Origin: Gammaproteobacteria bacterium
GTDB lineage: Bacteria; Pseudomonadota; Gammaproteobacteria; Chromatiales; Chromatiaceae
Length of the DNA stretch: 50,082 nt
Direction of reading: 5' to 3'
NCBI GenBank assembly: GCA_015490795.1
Contig: WFXD01000068.1
Coordinates: 1 to 50,082 of the forward strand
Shown here piece by piece: positions 1 through 7,095 of the stretch. Below the pieces are notes generated by a model. It was not told the DNA's origin. It searched no databases and saw nothing but the letters and a program-made list of their open reading frames with translations. The position numbers and the translations under genes were made by a program. Numbering within the stretch: position 1 is the stretch's first letter; the number at the start of each line of letters is the position of its first letter.

Positions 1-18
1 CATTTACCCCCATCCCAA

Positions 19-41
19 CCTTCCCCCTTAAAGGGGGAAGG
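19..41. repeat. Palindromic core of a dispersed C/G-rich intergenic repeat
   Basis: A perfect 11-bp inverted repeat, CCTTCCCCCTT with AAGGGGGAAGG around one base, is preceded by acccccatcccaa. Two related copies in opposite orientation lie near 28634-28732. The shared hairpin plus the flank marks a dispersed intergenic repeat family rather than a dedicated terminator, since no T-run follows. Confidence 0.6.
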
Positions 42-67
42 AGCATGATGCTCCGCTCAATATGAGG

Positions 68-235
68 CTAGGAGCCTGTCGGACTTAGGTGGATTGCAGC
101 GAGGGAGTGGGAGAGTGAGCGCAAATATTCCCGGTTTTGAGGCGCATAGTGGGCCTACGCAACGAAAAACCGGGAATATTTGAGCCGCTCTCCCACTTCC
201 GCAGCCAGTTCATCCTAAGTCCGACAGGCTCCTAG
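68..235. repeat. MITE-like element, 168 bp, with perfect 22-bp terminal inverted repeats
   Basis: The ends are perfect 22-bp inverted repeats beginning ctag and containing cctgtcggacttagg. Imperfect complementarity continues inward for about 80 bases per arm and includes a second matched pair, aaatattcccggttttt. The whole element could fold into one long hairpin. No open reading frame of note lies inside. A single left-arm-like segment recurs at 5123-5166. The structure suggests a non-autonomous transposable element or a structured intergenic repeat. No target-site duplication is obvious. Confidence 0.7.
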
Positions 236-276
236 ACCCGGTTTTTGTATGCTAAAACGGTGAAAAAGCAGGTTTT

Positions 277-548
277 ATGTCCCACGCAATAACATTTGAT
301 ACGCCCGCTTTTACTATAAGGGGTCAGCGCGCCTGAGCAGCAGATGGAGGTTCAGGCCCAGACAATGGCTGAGCTTGTAGAGGATCGTCTGGCAACAAAG
401 CAGGATATAACGCTGCTACAGCGCGATATAACAAAGAGCTGGAGTTTCACTCAGGCATGAGATAAAGGCGATGGAGATGGCCACTCATCTCGGAGGCATG
501 GTCATGGTTGCGGTTGCTGCTGTTGCCACGCTGGTCAAGCTGCTTTAG
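277..548 (+). pseudogene. Frameshifted DUF1640-like coiled-coil protein gene
   Basis: An ATG is followed by codons for ITFDTPAF, then the frame changes and PEQQMEVQAQTMAELVEDRL and ATKQDITLLQRDI follow. After another frame change come HEIKAMEMATHLGGMVMV and the hydrophobic end VAATLVKLL with stop TAG at 546-548. In this order the pieces match the small DUF1640/CCDC90-like family: an FDT-type start, a coiled coil, and a single C-terminal membrane helix. At least two frameshifts or small deletions separate them, so no intact product is possible. The family's cellular role is poorly known. The assignment rests on remembered family features. Confidence 0.7.
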
Positions 549-549
549 A

Positions 550-582
550 GCAGCCATCAATATAGGGCTGCATTCTCTTTTG
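550..582 (+). terminator. Possible terminator after the DUF1640-like pseudogene
   Basis: GCAGCC (550-555) and GGCTGC (566-571) can form a 6-bp stem, followed by the T-rich attctctttt. It sits immediately downstream of the pseudogene stop. The stem is short, so support is modest. Confidence 0.45.
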
Positions 583-594
583 TGAGGTGCAGAT

Positions 595-625
595 AAAAAA
601 ACGGAGCCAGAAGGCTCCGTTTTTT
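595..625 (-). terminator. Rho-independent terminator of the first porin gene
   Basis: A hairpin with arms acggagcc and ggctccgt around agaa is flanked by A and T runs on both sides, so it could work in either direction. It lies about 25 bp past the stop of the minus-strand porin gene. A closely similar hairpin follows the second porin gene, which suggests both were duplicated with their terminators. Confidence 0.85.
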
Positions 626-649
626 ACAGCTTGGGTTTTAATCTTTTGC

Positions 650-1948
650 TTAGAACTTGAACCCGGCCTGGAGCCAGAGCTTGTCCGTGTCCTCTCTATA
701 GTCATCCGCACTATAGCTCGCGTACTTGGCCAGCACGGTATAGTGCTTGCCAAACTTCTTTTTCGCTACAAAATTCCACTCATCACCATAGTCACTGCCG
801 GTGGCGCGACCGCCACTCTCGGCTTCGTAGTCATGATATGCAGCCTTCAAGTTTACGCCACCAATCTTGGTGCTGAGGGTAATGGAGCGATCTTCAAGAC
901 CATGATCCGGTGTGGTAAGAAACATATCAGCCCAACCATTCTGGCCATGCAGTGTAGCCAGAGGGGTTTGAAACGCGCCATTGCGGTCGCCTTCCAGCGC
1001 TTCGTAACCCAGCACAGCCTTGATGCCGGCGACTCTCACACCAAGCTTTAGCAGTTTATAGTCATAATCGATGTCGGAACTTGTTCCGTCCAGTGTATGA
1101 GTAAACCTGGCAGAGCCGTCTGCACCATCTTTGTAATCATCCTGTTGAGCGTACTCGGCCATAAAGAGCAGCTCAACATCTTTGCTCATATCAGCAGCAC
1201 CTTTGAAGCGCAGGCCCAGCGTCCGCTGGGAGTTTGCCTCCTTGCCTGACTCCTCATCATAATCAAGGAAATATCCGTAGCCGACGAGCTTGCCGAACTC
1301 CAGGCCGCTATAGCTAACGTTTATCAGGTGTGAGTCCATGTCATCATTCTGCCCGACAATCCCGTTGACCTCAGAGAGGTAGGCATAGAAGAATGTGGTA
1401 CAGGAGAGCGAGTTATTGGTCAGGGTGAATGAATCGTAGGTTTGCTCATTCTGGCGCCAGCCGACGTTGCCGATGAAACGGTCATTATCGAGCTTGATGC
1501 GCTGCCGGCCAACCCGGACTACGGTGTCAGCAAAGCCATTGTAGCCCAGCCAGTAACGGTTCAGTTCGGTTCCCTCGGGATCAGCGATGGTGGCGTAGGT
1601 GCCGTTGCCATTGCCCCAGTTATTAGCGCCACTGCCCGTATTGGCATCATTGTCATCGCCAATGGCTGTGATGTTCTCCATCTCGACGAAGGCATCAAAA
1701 TCACTGAAGCTGCCGGTCTGATAGCCAAGACGGGTGCGGACGGTAAGGAGGTCTGCATCCCTTCTGCCAACAGTATCATCTTCCACATCTTCGTAGCGCA
1801 AACGCACATCCATCTTGACCTTGCCGCCGGTGAGGGCATCGGTAAACGCATCTGCGCTGGCAGGCGTGGTGGACAGCGCAAATCCAGAGAGGGAAAGCGC
1901 GGCGGCAATTGAAAGGCTCAACAGCCCTTTTGGTTGCTTGGGTAACAT
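650..1948 (-). CDS. Outer-membrane beta-barrel porin, paralogue 1
   Basis: A protein of 432 residues begins with a signal peptide (MLPKQPKG, then a hydrophobic stretch ending near ASADAF). The rest is rich in alternating polar and aromatic residues and ends in GFKF, the C-terminal aromatic typical of Gram-negative outer-membrane barrels. The ATG at 1948 is chosen over a GTG one codon upstream because GAGGAG lies 10 nt before it, as in the paralogue downstream. The closest family is probably the alginate-export/OprD-like porins, but substrate cannot be read from sequence. The segment LNRYWLGYNGFADTVVRVGR is nearly identical in both copies, while surface-loop regions differ, as expected for diverging porins. 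It probably admits small solutes or anions. Confidence 0.85.
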   Translation of the reverse strand: MLPKQPKGLLSLSIAAALSLSGFALSTTPASADAFTDALTGGKVKMDVRLRYEDVEDDTVGRRDADLLTVRTRLGYQTGSFSDFDAFVEMENITAIGDDNDANTGSGANNWGNGNGTYATIADPEGTELNRYWLGYNGFADTVVRVGRQRIKLDNDRFIGNVGWRQNEQTYDSFTLTNNSLSCTTFFYAYLSEVNGIVGQNDDMDSHLINVSYSGLEFGKLVGYGYFLDYDEESGKEANSQRTLGLRFKGAADMSKDVELLFMAEYAQQDDYKDGADGSARFTHTLDGTSSDIDYDYKLLKLGVRVAGIKAVLGYEALEGDRNGAFQTPLATLHGQNGWADMFLTTPDHGLEDRSITLSTKIGGVNLKAAYHDYEAESGGRATGSDYGDEWNFVAKKKFGKHYTVLAKYASYSADDYREDTDKLWLQAGFKF

Positions 1949-2131
1949 CACTGTTTATCTCCTCAATCTAGTTCAGCCGGCAAGGCCAAAGGAAAACTAA
2001 ATTCATCACCACTGGGTGATTTATGTATTTTGTGTTGGCGCATTATAAGGGCATCATCCTATCCTGGCTATATCTCATGCCTCAATAGCGATTCCGGGGG
2101 TGCTCCGCAACCCATGCCTGATGCAGATAGC

Positions 2132-2158
2132 AAAACGGAGCCCGAAGGCCCCGTTTTA
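2132..2158 (-). terminator. Rho-independent terminator of the second porin gene
   Basis: The stem aaaacgg-gcc / ggc-ccgtttt with a CGAA loop has one internal mismatch. It lies 24 bp beyond the stop of the minus-strand porin gene and resembles the terminator of porin paralogue 1. Confidence 0.75.
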
Positions 2159-2181
2159 CAACTCAAGTTTCAAGCAGTTGC

Positions 2182-3447
2182 TTAGAACTTAAACCCGGCC
2201 TGGAGCCAGAGCTTGTCTTTGTCATCCCTTGCAGTAGTCTTCCAGTCGTTGTCTATATCGAAGGCTGCATACTTGGCCAGCACAGTGTAGTTCTTGCCAA
2301 ACTTCTTCACTGCTACGAGGTTCCACTCGTCGCCATAGTTTACGCTGCCACTTTCAGCTTCGTAGTCATGATAGACTGCCTTCAGCTTGATACCAGCAAC
2401 CTTGGTGCTGATAGCGATGGAGCGATCTTCAAGGCCGCCAGCTGGCGTTGTCAGGAACATATCAGCCCAACCGTTTTGACCATGCAAGGTAGCCAGAGGG
2501 GTCTGAAATGCACCCGTATAGCCTGTTACATTATCATCACCTTCCAACTGCTCGTAGCCTGCCATGATGGTGAAACCGGAGACTTTAACGCCAAGCTTGA
2601 GCAAGCCGTAATCATAGTCGATGTTGTTGCTGCCATCTTTATAGTCGTCCTGCTGGGCGTACTCAGCAGTATAGAGCAGTTTGGCACCACCCATATCTGT
2701 GGCGCCCTTGAAACGCAGGCCTAATGTCCGTGAGGAGTGTGTTACCTCTTTTCCTGACTCCTTATCGTAGTCAAGGAAATAGCCGTAACCTACGAGCTTG
2801 CCAAAGCCAAGGCCATTGTAACCTACGTTGACCAGGTGTGACTCCATGTCGTCATTTGACCCAAGGATGTTATTCACCTCAGTAAGGTAGGCGTAGAAGA
2901 TCGTGGTGTCCTGAAGGGATTTGTTGGTCAGAGTAAATGAGTCATAGGTCTGCTCATTCTGACGCCAGCCAACGTTGCCGATAAAGCGGTCGTTGTCGAG
3001 TTTGATGCGCTGCCGACCCACCCGGACTACGGTGTCGGCGAGGCCGTTATAGCCCAGCCAGTAACGGTTCAGCTCGGTACCCTCTGGATCAGCAATCACG
3101 GAGTAGGTGCCGTTACCATTACCCCAACCTGCGTTACCTGTGTTAGCGTCATTGTCGTCGCCAATGGCGGTGGTGTTTTCCATCTCAACGTAGGCGTCAA
3201 ATCCTGAGATGCTGCCGGTCTGGTAGCCCAGACGGGTGCGGACGGTGAGGAGGTCTGCATCTTTGGCGGTAGAATCATCCTCTACATCCTCATAACGCAA
3301 GCGCACATCCATCTTGACCTTGCCGCCGGTGAGGGCCTTGGTAAAGGCATCTGCCTGTGCGGTTGTGGTTGACACTGCAAACCCTGACAAGGAAAGAGCA
3401 GCGGCGATTGAAAGGCTCAACAGCCCTTTGGGTTGTTTAGGTAACAT
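2182..3447 (-). CDS. Outer-membrane beta-barrel porin, paralogue 2
   Basis: A protein of 421 residues, clearly paralogous to the adjacent porin: the same signal-peptide start MLPKQPKGLLSLSIAAALSL, the same VGRQRIKLDNDRFIGNVGWR block, and the same C-terminal LWLQAGFKF. A TTG at 3465 would extend it by six residues, but GAGGAG at 3458-3463 lies 10 nt before the ATG at 3447 and decides the start. It differs from paralogue 1 mainly by short insertions and deletions in probable loops, for example a shorter segment around residue 270. An outer-membrane location is well supported; substrate is unknown. The two genes are separate transcription units, since a terminator lies between them. Confidence 0.85.
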   Translation of the reverse strand: MLPKQPKGLLSLSIAAALSLSGFAVSTTTAQADAFTKALTGGKVKMDVRLRYEDVEDDSTAKDADLLTVRTRLGYQTGSISGFDAYVEMENTTAIGDDNDANTGNAGWGNGNGTYSVIADPEGTELNRYWLGYNGLADTVVRVGRQRIKLDNDRFIGNVGWRQNEQTYDSFTLTNKSLQDTTIFYAYLTEVNNILGSNDDMESHLVNVGYNGLGFGKLVGYGYFLDYDKESGKEVTHSSRTLGLRFKGATDMGGAKLLYTAEYAQQDDYKDGSNNIDYDYGLLKLGVKVSGFTIMAGYEQLEGDDNVTGYTGAFQTPLATLHGQNGWADMFLTTPAGGLEDRSIAISTKVAGIKLKAVYHDYEAESGSVNYGDEWNLVAVKKFGKNYTVLAKYAAFDIDNDWKTTARDDKDKLWLQAGFKF

Positions 3448-3782
3448 TAGAGTTTGTCTCCTCAAATTCTGGTTCAGCTAACATTTTTATTCACAAAACT
3501 ACGGAAGTCGTTGTCAGATATACATTCAGACAGGCGAAGTCTATATCAAAAAACAGGGATCAACAACCGCTTTTTTACAAAAAAACCACATTCAGCAGCA
3601 GTGTTGCAAAAACACAACAGCACTGAATATTTGAACCGCATCCAACTGCCCCTTTGAATAACAGATAGACTCGCTGGAACGGACGGCCTGTCAAGCCACT
3701 AATGATGTTGCGCACCTGAAGCTTTCTGGCTTAAACTGCGGCGCTTGGACTTTTTCCTAATCCTAATAAAAGTGAGTGAACA
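3448..3782. other. Divergent intergenic region between porin 2 and the OprP-like porin
   Basis: This 335-bp AT-rich stretch separates two divergently transcribed outer-membrane protein genes and must hold promoters for both. I see no convincing -35/-10 pair or clear operator. The only clear elements are the ribosome binding site of porin 2 at 3458-3463 and a weak purine-rich site (agtgagtg) just before the ATG at 3783. Confidence 0.4.
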
Positions 3783-5126
3783 ATGAAAAATATTTACCCA
3801 TCCCTGGGGTTGTCGGCACTGCTGTGGTCCACCGCATCCAGTGCAGGCGCTGGCAATCAGCCGATAAGCATTGAGGAGATGCAGGCTCAGATGAACAAAC
3901 TGCAACAGCAGTTGCTTGTACTTCAGAAACAGATGGCAGCTCAGCAGAAGGAGGCCAAGAGTGCCCCCGCTGAAATGGAGGGAGCCAAGGTCTCTTTTCA
4001 CCCTGGACCGAAGATCGAATCTGCCGATGGTGAATACTCCATGCAGATCGGGGGACGGGTAAAGTTTGACGCCACCTTTTTTGATGACGACAAGACTGAT
4101 CACCCGGATGGCACAGAGATTCGCAGTGCGCGGCTGTTCGTCAAAGGCAAATTGGGCAAGGACTGGTCATACAAGTTTCAAAATGAATTTATCGGCAAGT
4201 CCGGCGACACTCCGGCCAGCTATGACTCCAAGATCAAAAGCGCCTACATAGCCTATACAGGCATTGATTATGTAAAGATCATCATGGGGCAGACCAAACA
4301 GCCGTTCGGTCTCGAATATCAGACCAGCTCCCGCTTTACCACCTTTCTTGAGCGGGCCTCCCTAACCGCATTTTCACCCGGATATGGCATCGGGCTGGGC
4401 GTATCGACATACGGAAAGGGCTGGACTTTTATGGGCGGCCTGTACGGTGAAGATGTCGGCTACTCGGGCGATAGCGATGAGAGTTACTCTGTAACCGCAA
4501 GAGCAACCTACGCCCCAATCATAAAGGAGCGCAATGTACTGCATTTCGGCATCGCGGGCAGTTACCGTGTACCCGGTTCCGACTCCGACCCTGTAACATT
4601 CAAGTCGAAGGCCGAGACACACCAGGCAACGGCATATTCCGTCAAAACCGACAAAATGTACAATGTTGACGACTATACGCTGCTTGGCCTGGAGTCAGCC
4701 TGGGTCTCCGGCCCGCTCTCACTACAGGGAGAGTATGTCGTAACAGACGTGAGCAGGAGCAACGCATCTGACCCAACCTTCGACGGCTACTATGGCCAGA
4801 TCTCCTATTTCCTTACTGGAGAGTCGTTAAACTACCTTGGAAAATATGGCAAGTTTGGTCGCATAATACCCAAGAACCGCTTCTCGCTGAAAGGTGGCGG
4901 ATCCGGGGCATGGGAGGTCGCCATGCGCTATAGCAACCTCGACTTGAATGACGGCGACATAACAGGCGGCGAGATGAAGAACTGGACCTTTGCCCTGAAC
5001 TGGTACCCCACCCCCTATTTTCGCCTGATGGCCAACTATATCATCGTGGATACGGATAGCGACGCCTACCCCACCCCGAATGATGACCCGGATATATTCG
5101 CACTCAGAACACAGGTGGATTTCTAG
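3783..5126 (+). CDS. OprO/OprP-type outer-membrane porin
   Basis: A protein of 447 residues. A signal peptide (to about residue 22) is followed by a coiled-coil segment, roughly residues 28-60, rich in Gln and Lys with heptad-like spacing (MQAQMNKLQQQLLVLQKQM). After this comes a long barrel region with MQIGGRVKFDATFF, and the C-terminus is FALRTQVDF. An N-terminal coiled coil plus barrel of this length is the known layout of phosphate/polyphosphate-selective OprO/OprP porins, where the coiled coil is thought to help trimerisation. Whether this copy is selective for phosphate cannot be told here. Its stop codon TAG coincides with the first bases of a dispersed repeat. No terminator is visible downstream. 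Confidence 0.8.
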   Translation: MKNIYPSLGLSALLWSTASSAGAGNQPISIEEMQAQMNKLQQQLLVLQKQMAAQQKEAKSAPAEMEGAKVSFHPGPKIESADGEYSMQIGGRVKFDATFFDDDKTDHPDGTEIRSARLFVKGKLGKDWSYKFQNEFIGKSGDTPASYDSKIKSAYIAYTGIDYVKIIMGQTKQPFGLEYQTSSRFTTFLERASLTAFSPGYGIGLGVSTYGKGWTFMGGLYGEDVGYSGDSDESYSVTARATYAPIIKERNVLHFGIAGSYRVPGSDSDPVTFKSKAETHQATAYSVKTDKMYNVDDYTLLGLESAWVSGPLSLQGEYVVTDVSRSNASDPTFDGYYGQISYFLTGESLNYLGKYGKFGRIIPKNRFSLKGGGSGAWEVAMRYSNLDLNDGDITGGEMKNWTFALNWYPTPYFRLMANYIIVDTDSDAYPTPNDDPDIFALRTQVDF

Positions 5127-5166
5127 GAACCTGTCGGACTTAGGTGGATTGTAGCGAGGGAGCGGG
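5123..5166 (+). repeat. Solo left arm of the 168-bp MITE-like repeat
   Basis: Starting ctaggaacctgtcggactta and continuing ggtggattgtagcgagggag, this segment matches the left arm at 68-111 with few differences. No matching right arm follows. The leading ctag supplies the TAG stop codon of the OprP-like porin gene. Confidence 0.75.
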
Positions 5167-5271
5167 CCAAAAGAGTCCGGTCTTTGCCTGCTTCCCTCTC
5201 ACCGCCTTCATGGGTGATTTTTTATTTTTTACCTCTTGCACAAACACCTTAACTGGCATATCTTTGAAAGC

Positions 5272-5673
5272 ATGGAAGGAAACAGACTACTCCTGCTGAG
5301 ATTACTGCTGATCGCCGTCATGGTGCTTCAGCCGACAGTGGGTGCCTATGCCATGACGGCAATGAACCACAGTCCGGGCGATGCCGCAGTCCCGGCCATG
5401 CAAGATCACAAGATGAACCACGATGCCATGCATCAGAGCATGGATGATGAAGCTGCGCTGTCGGCCTCAATGAAAATGGAAGGGTGCTGCACCTCAGATG
5501 AGGCCTGCACAATGGCCGCCTGCCCCATGTCGGCCTGTAGCACAACGCTGTTCCCGAACGCCATCTCCGTATCGAAGATAACAATCACCCTCTCTACTCC
5601 TGCGTATCAGCTCTCCTGGGCCGGCATTTCACTGCCCACCGAGCCAAGACCTCCCCGAACCTCTCTCGGCTAA
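5272..5673 (+). CDS. Secreted Met/His/Cys-rich small protein, putative periplasmic copper binder
   Basis: About 133 residues. An N-terminal hydrophobic stretch (RLLLLRLLLIAVMVL) looks like a signal peptide ending near GAYA. The mature part has many Met and His (MNHDAMHQSMDD, MKMEGCC) and a cluster of Cys residues (GCCTSDEACTMAACPMSAC). Such composition suggests Cu(I)/Ag(I) binding, and it lies just upstream of a cusCBA operon. No known family is recognised with confidence. A TTG at 5236 would add 12 residues ahead of the signal peptide; the ATG at 5272 gives a normal signal sequence and is preferred, although its ribosome binding site is weak. Confidence 0.6.
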   Translation: MEGNRLLLLRLLLIAVMVLQPTVGAYAMTAMNHSPGDAAVPAMQDHKMNHDAMHQSMDDEAALSASMKMEGCCTSDEACTMAACPMSACSTTLFPNAISVSKITITLSTPAYQLSWAGISLPTEPRPPRTSLG

Positions 5674-5760
5674 ACGGCCTGCTGCGCCGTATTTGCAATA
5701 AGTGCTGCCCCGGCTGCGCTTTGCAGATGATCGTAACTGGGTGTTCACACACCCGCTTAT

Positions 5761-5787
5761 ATCCCGGGTCTTATCAATTGCCGGGAT
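5761..5787. promoter_or_regulatory. Inverted repeat just upstream of cusC1
   Basis: ATCCCGG (5761-5767) and CCGGGAT (5781-5787) flank 13 bases and end about 20 bp before the cusC1 start, between any promoter and the ribosome binding site (gagagg). It could be an operator or an mRNA hairpin; nothing in the sequence decides. Confidence 0.3.
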
Positions 5788-5805
5788 CACCGAGAGGCAA
5801 TTTTC

Positions 5806-7095
5806 ATGGATTTCAGATTAAAAATAGCGCTGGCACCACTGCTGCTTGGCGGTGTGCTGCTGCTCGACAGCGCTGTCGTTAAGGCGGAGAGCCTTACACT
5901 GAAGGATGCTGTATCCACTGCCCTGGCATCCAACCCCAGTCTGGTTGCAATCCAGGCACGGGCCGATGCCCTGGCGGCAATCCCTTCGCAGGTCGAAACC
6001 CTGCCAGACCCCCGCCTGATGGTAAATCTGGTGAACCTTCCACTGGATAACCCCTCCTTCACCCAGGAGGGGATGACCCAGCTACAGATGGGCATCTCGC
6101 AGATGCTGCCCTACCCCGGCAAACTTGCACTGCGGGGAGAGGCCGCCACCCAGGAGGCTCAGGCAGCCCTGTCAGATGTGGCTGAGCGCCGCCTGCAACT
6201 GAAGCGCGATACAAAGATCGTGTGGTGGAATCTCTTCTTCCTGGATCGGGCGCTGGAGATCAATGATCGCAACCGGGAGATACTGAATCAATTTGTCACC
6301 GTTGCCGAGACCCGCTATGAGGTCGGCCAGGGGCTACAGCAGGATGTACTGCTGGCGCAGCTTGAACTCTCCCAGCTGGATGATCGCGACATTCAGCTGC
6401 AGCGGCTGCGGGAGAGTGAAGTGGCTCGACTGAACGCACTGCTGGACCGGCCTGCATCACAACCCGTGCAGCTACCCGCCACAGCAGATGAGCAACTGCC
6501 GGAGCTGGCTGCAGCCACCGAGCTGCATCAGCGCGCCCAGTCTGCCCGACCCTACCTGCAGGCGCAGGGGCACCGCACACAGGCGGCGCGCACCCGGATC
6601 AATCTGGCAAAAAAAGATTACTACCCTGATTTCAAACTGGGCGCAGTCTATGGCCTGCGCGATGGCAGCAACCCTGATGGCAGCAGCCGCAGTGATTTTG
6701 CCACCATCCAGTTCAGCATGAACCTGCCGATCTTCACCGACACCAAGCAGGATCGGGCAATGGATCAACGCACCGCTGAGTGGTTACGGCAGAAGTACAG
6801 CCTGGATGACCGCCGCAATGCAGTGGCCTCTGAAGTCAATCGCGCCATCACAGATTTCCGTAACAGCGCCAACCAGGCGGCGCTCTTTGAGAAGCAGATC
6901 ATCCCCCAGGCCCGCCAGACGGTTGACTCCATGCTGGCCGGTTATCAGGTGGGAAAGGTCGATTTTCTCAATCTGGTACGCAGCCAGACAAAGCTCTATA
7001 ACTATGAATCCGACTACTGGAAGGCGCTGAGCGCAGCCAATCAGGCACTGGCTCAACTGGCCGCCGCCGTAGGCGAGGAGAACATCCATGAGTAA
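5806..7095 (+). CDS. cusC: Outer-membrane efflux protein of copper/silver RND pump, set 1
   Basis: A protein of 429 residues with a signal peptide (cleavage near VVKAES) and a TolC-family body: two long Ala/Leu/Gln-rich helical hairpins, the conserved LPDPRLMVNLVNLPLDNPSF region near residue 65, and RINLAKKDYYPDF near residue 265. It forms the outer-membrane exit duct of the CusCBA tripartite pump. The start ATG is preceded by gagaggcaattttc. Its last 8 bases overlap the start of cusB1, implying translational coupling. A second copy with the same architecture lies at 21759-23081. The cus name follows from the companion pump; the related czc/sil label is a possible alternative. Confidence 0.88.
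   Translation: MDFRLKIALAPLLLGGVLLLDSAVVKAESLTLKDAVSTALASNPSLVAIQARADALAAIPSQVETLPDPRLMVNLVNLPLDNPSFTQEGMTQLQMGISQMLPYPGKLALRGEAATQEAQAALSDVAERRLQLKRDTKIVWWNLFFLDRALEINDRNREILNQFVTVAETRYEVGQGLQQDVLLAQLELSQLDDRDIQLQRLRESEVARLNALLDRPASQPVQLPATADEQLPELAAATELHQRAQSARPYLQAQGHRTQAARTRINLAKKDYYPDFKLGAVYGLRDGSNPDGSSRSDFATIQFSMNLPIFTDTKQDRAMDQRTAEWLRQKYSLDDRRNAVASEVNRAITDFRNSANQAALFEKQIIPQARQTVDSMLAGYQVGKVDFLNLVRSQTKLYNYESDYWKALSAANQALAQLAAAVGEENIHE

Noticed and set aside
1-45. Possible CRISPR or tandem array from repeated hairpins
   Set aside because: The repeats are scattered singly at 19-41, 11761, 17361 and 28634-28732, with no regular spacing or spacers. They are ordinary intergenic repeats.
5236-5271. 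TTG start for the Met/His/Cys-rich protein
   Set aside because: It would place a polar segment before the signal peptide and has no ribosome binding site; the ATG at 5272 is better.
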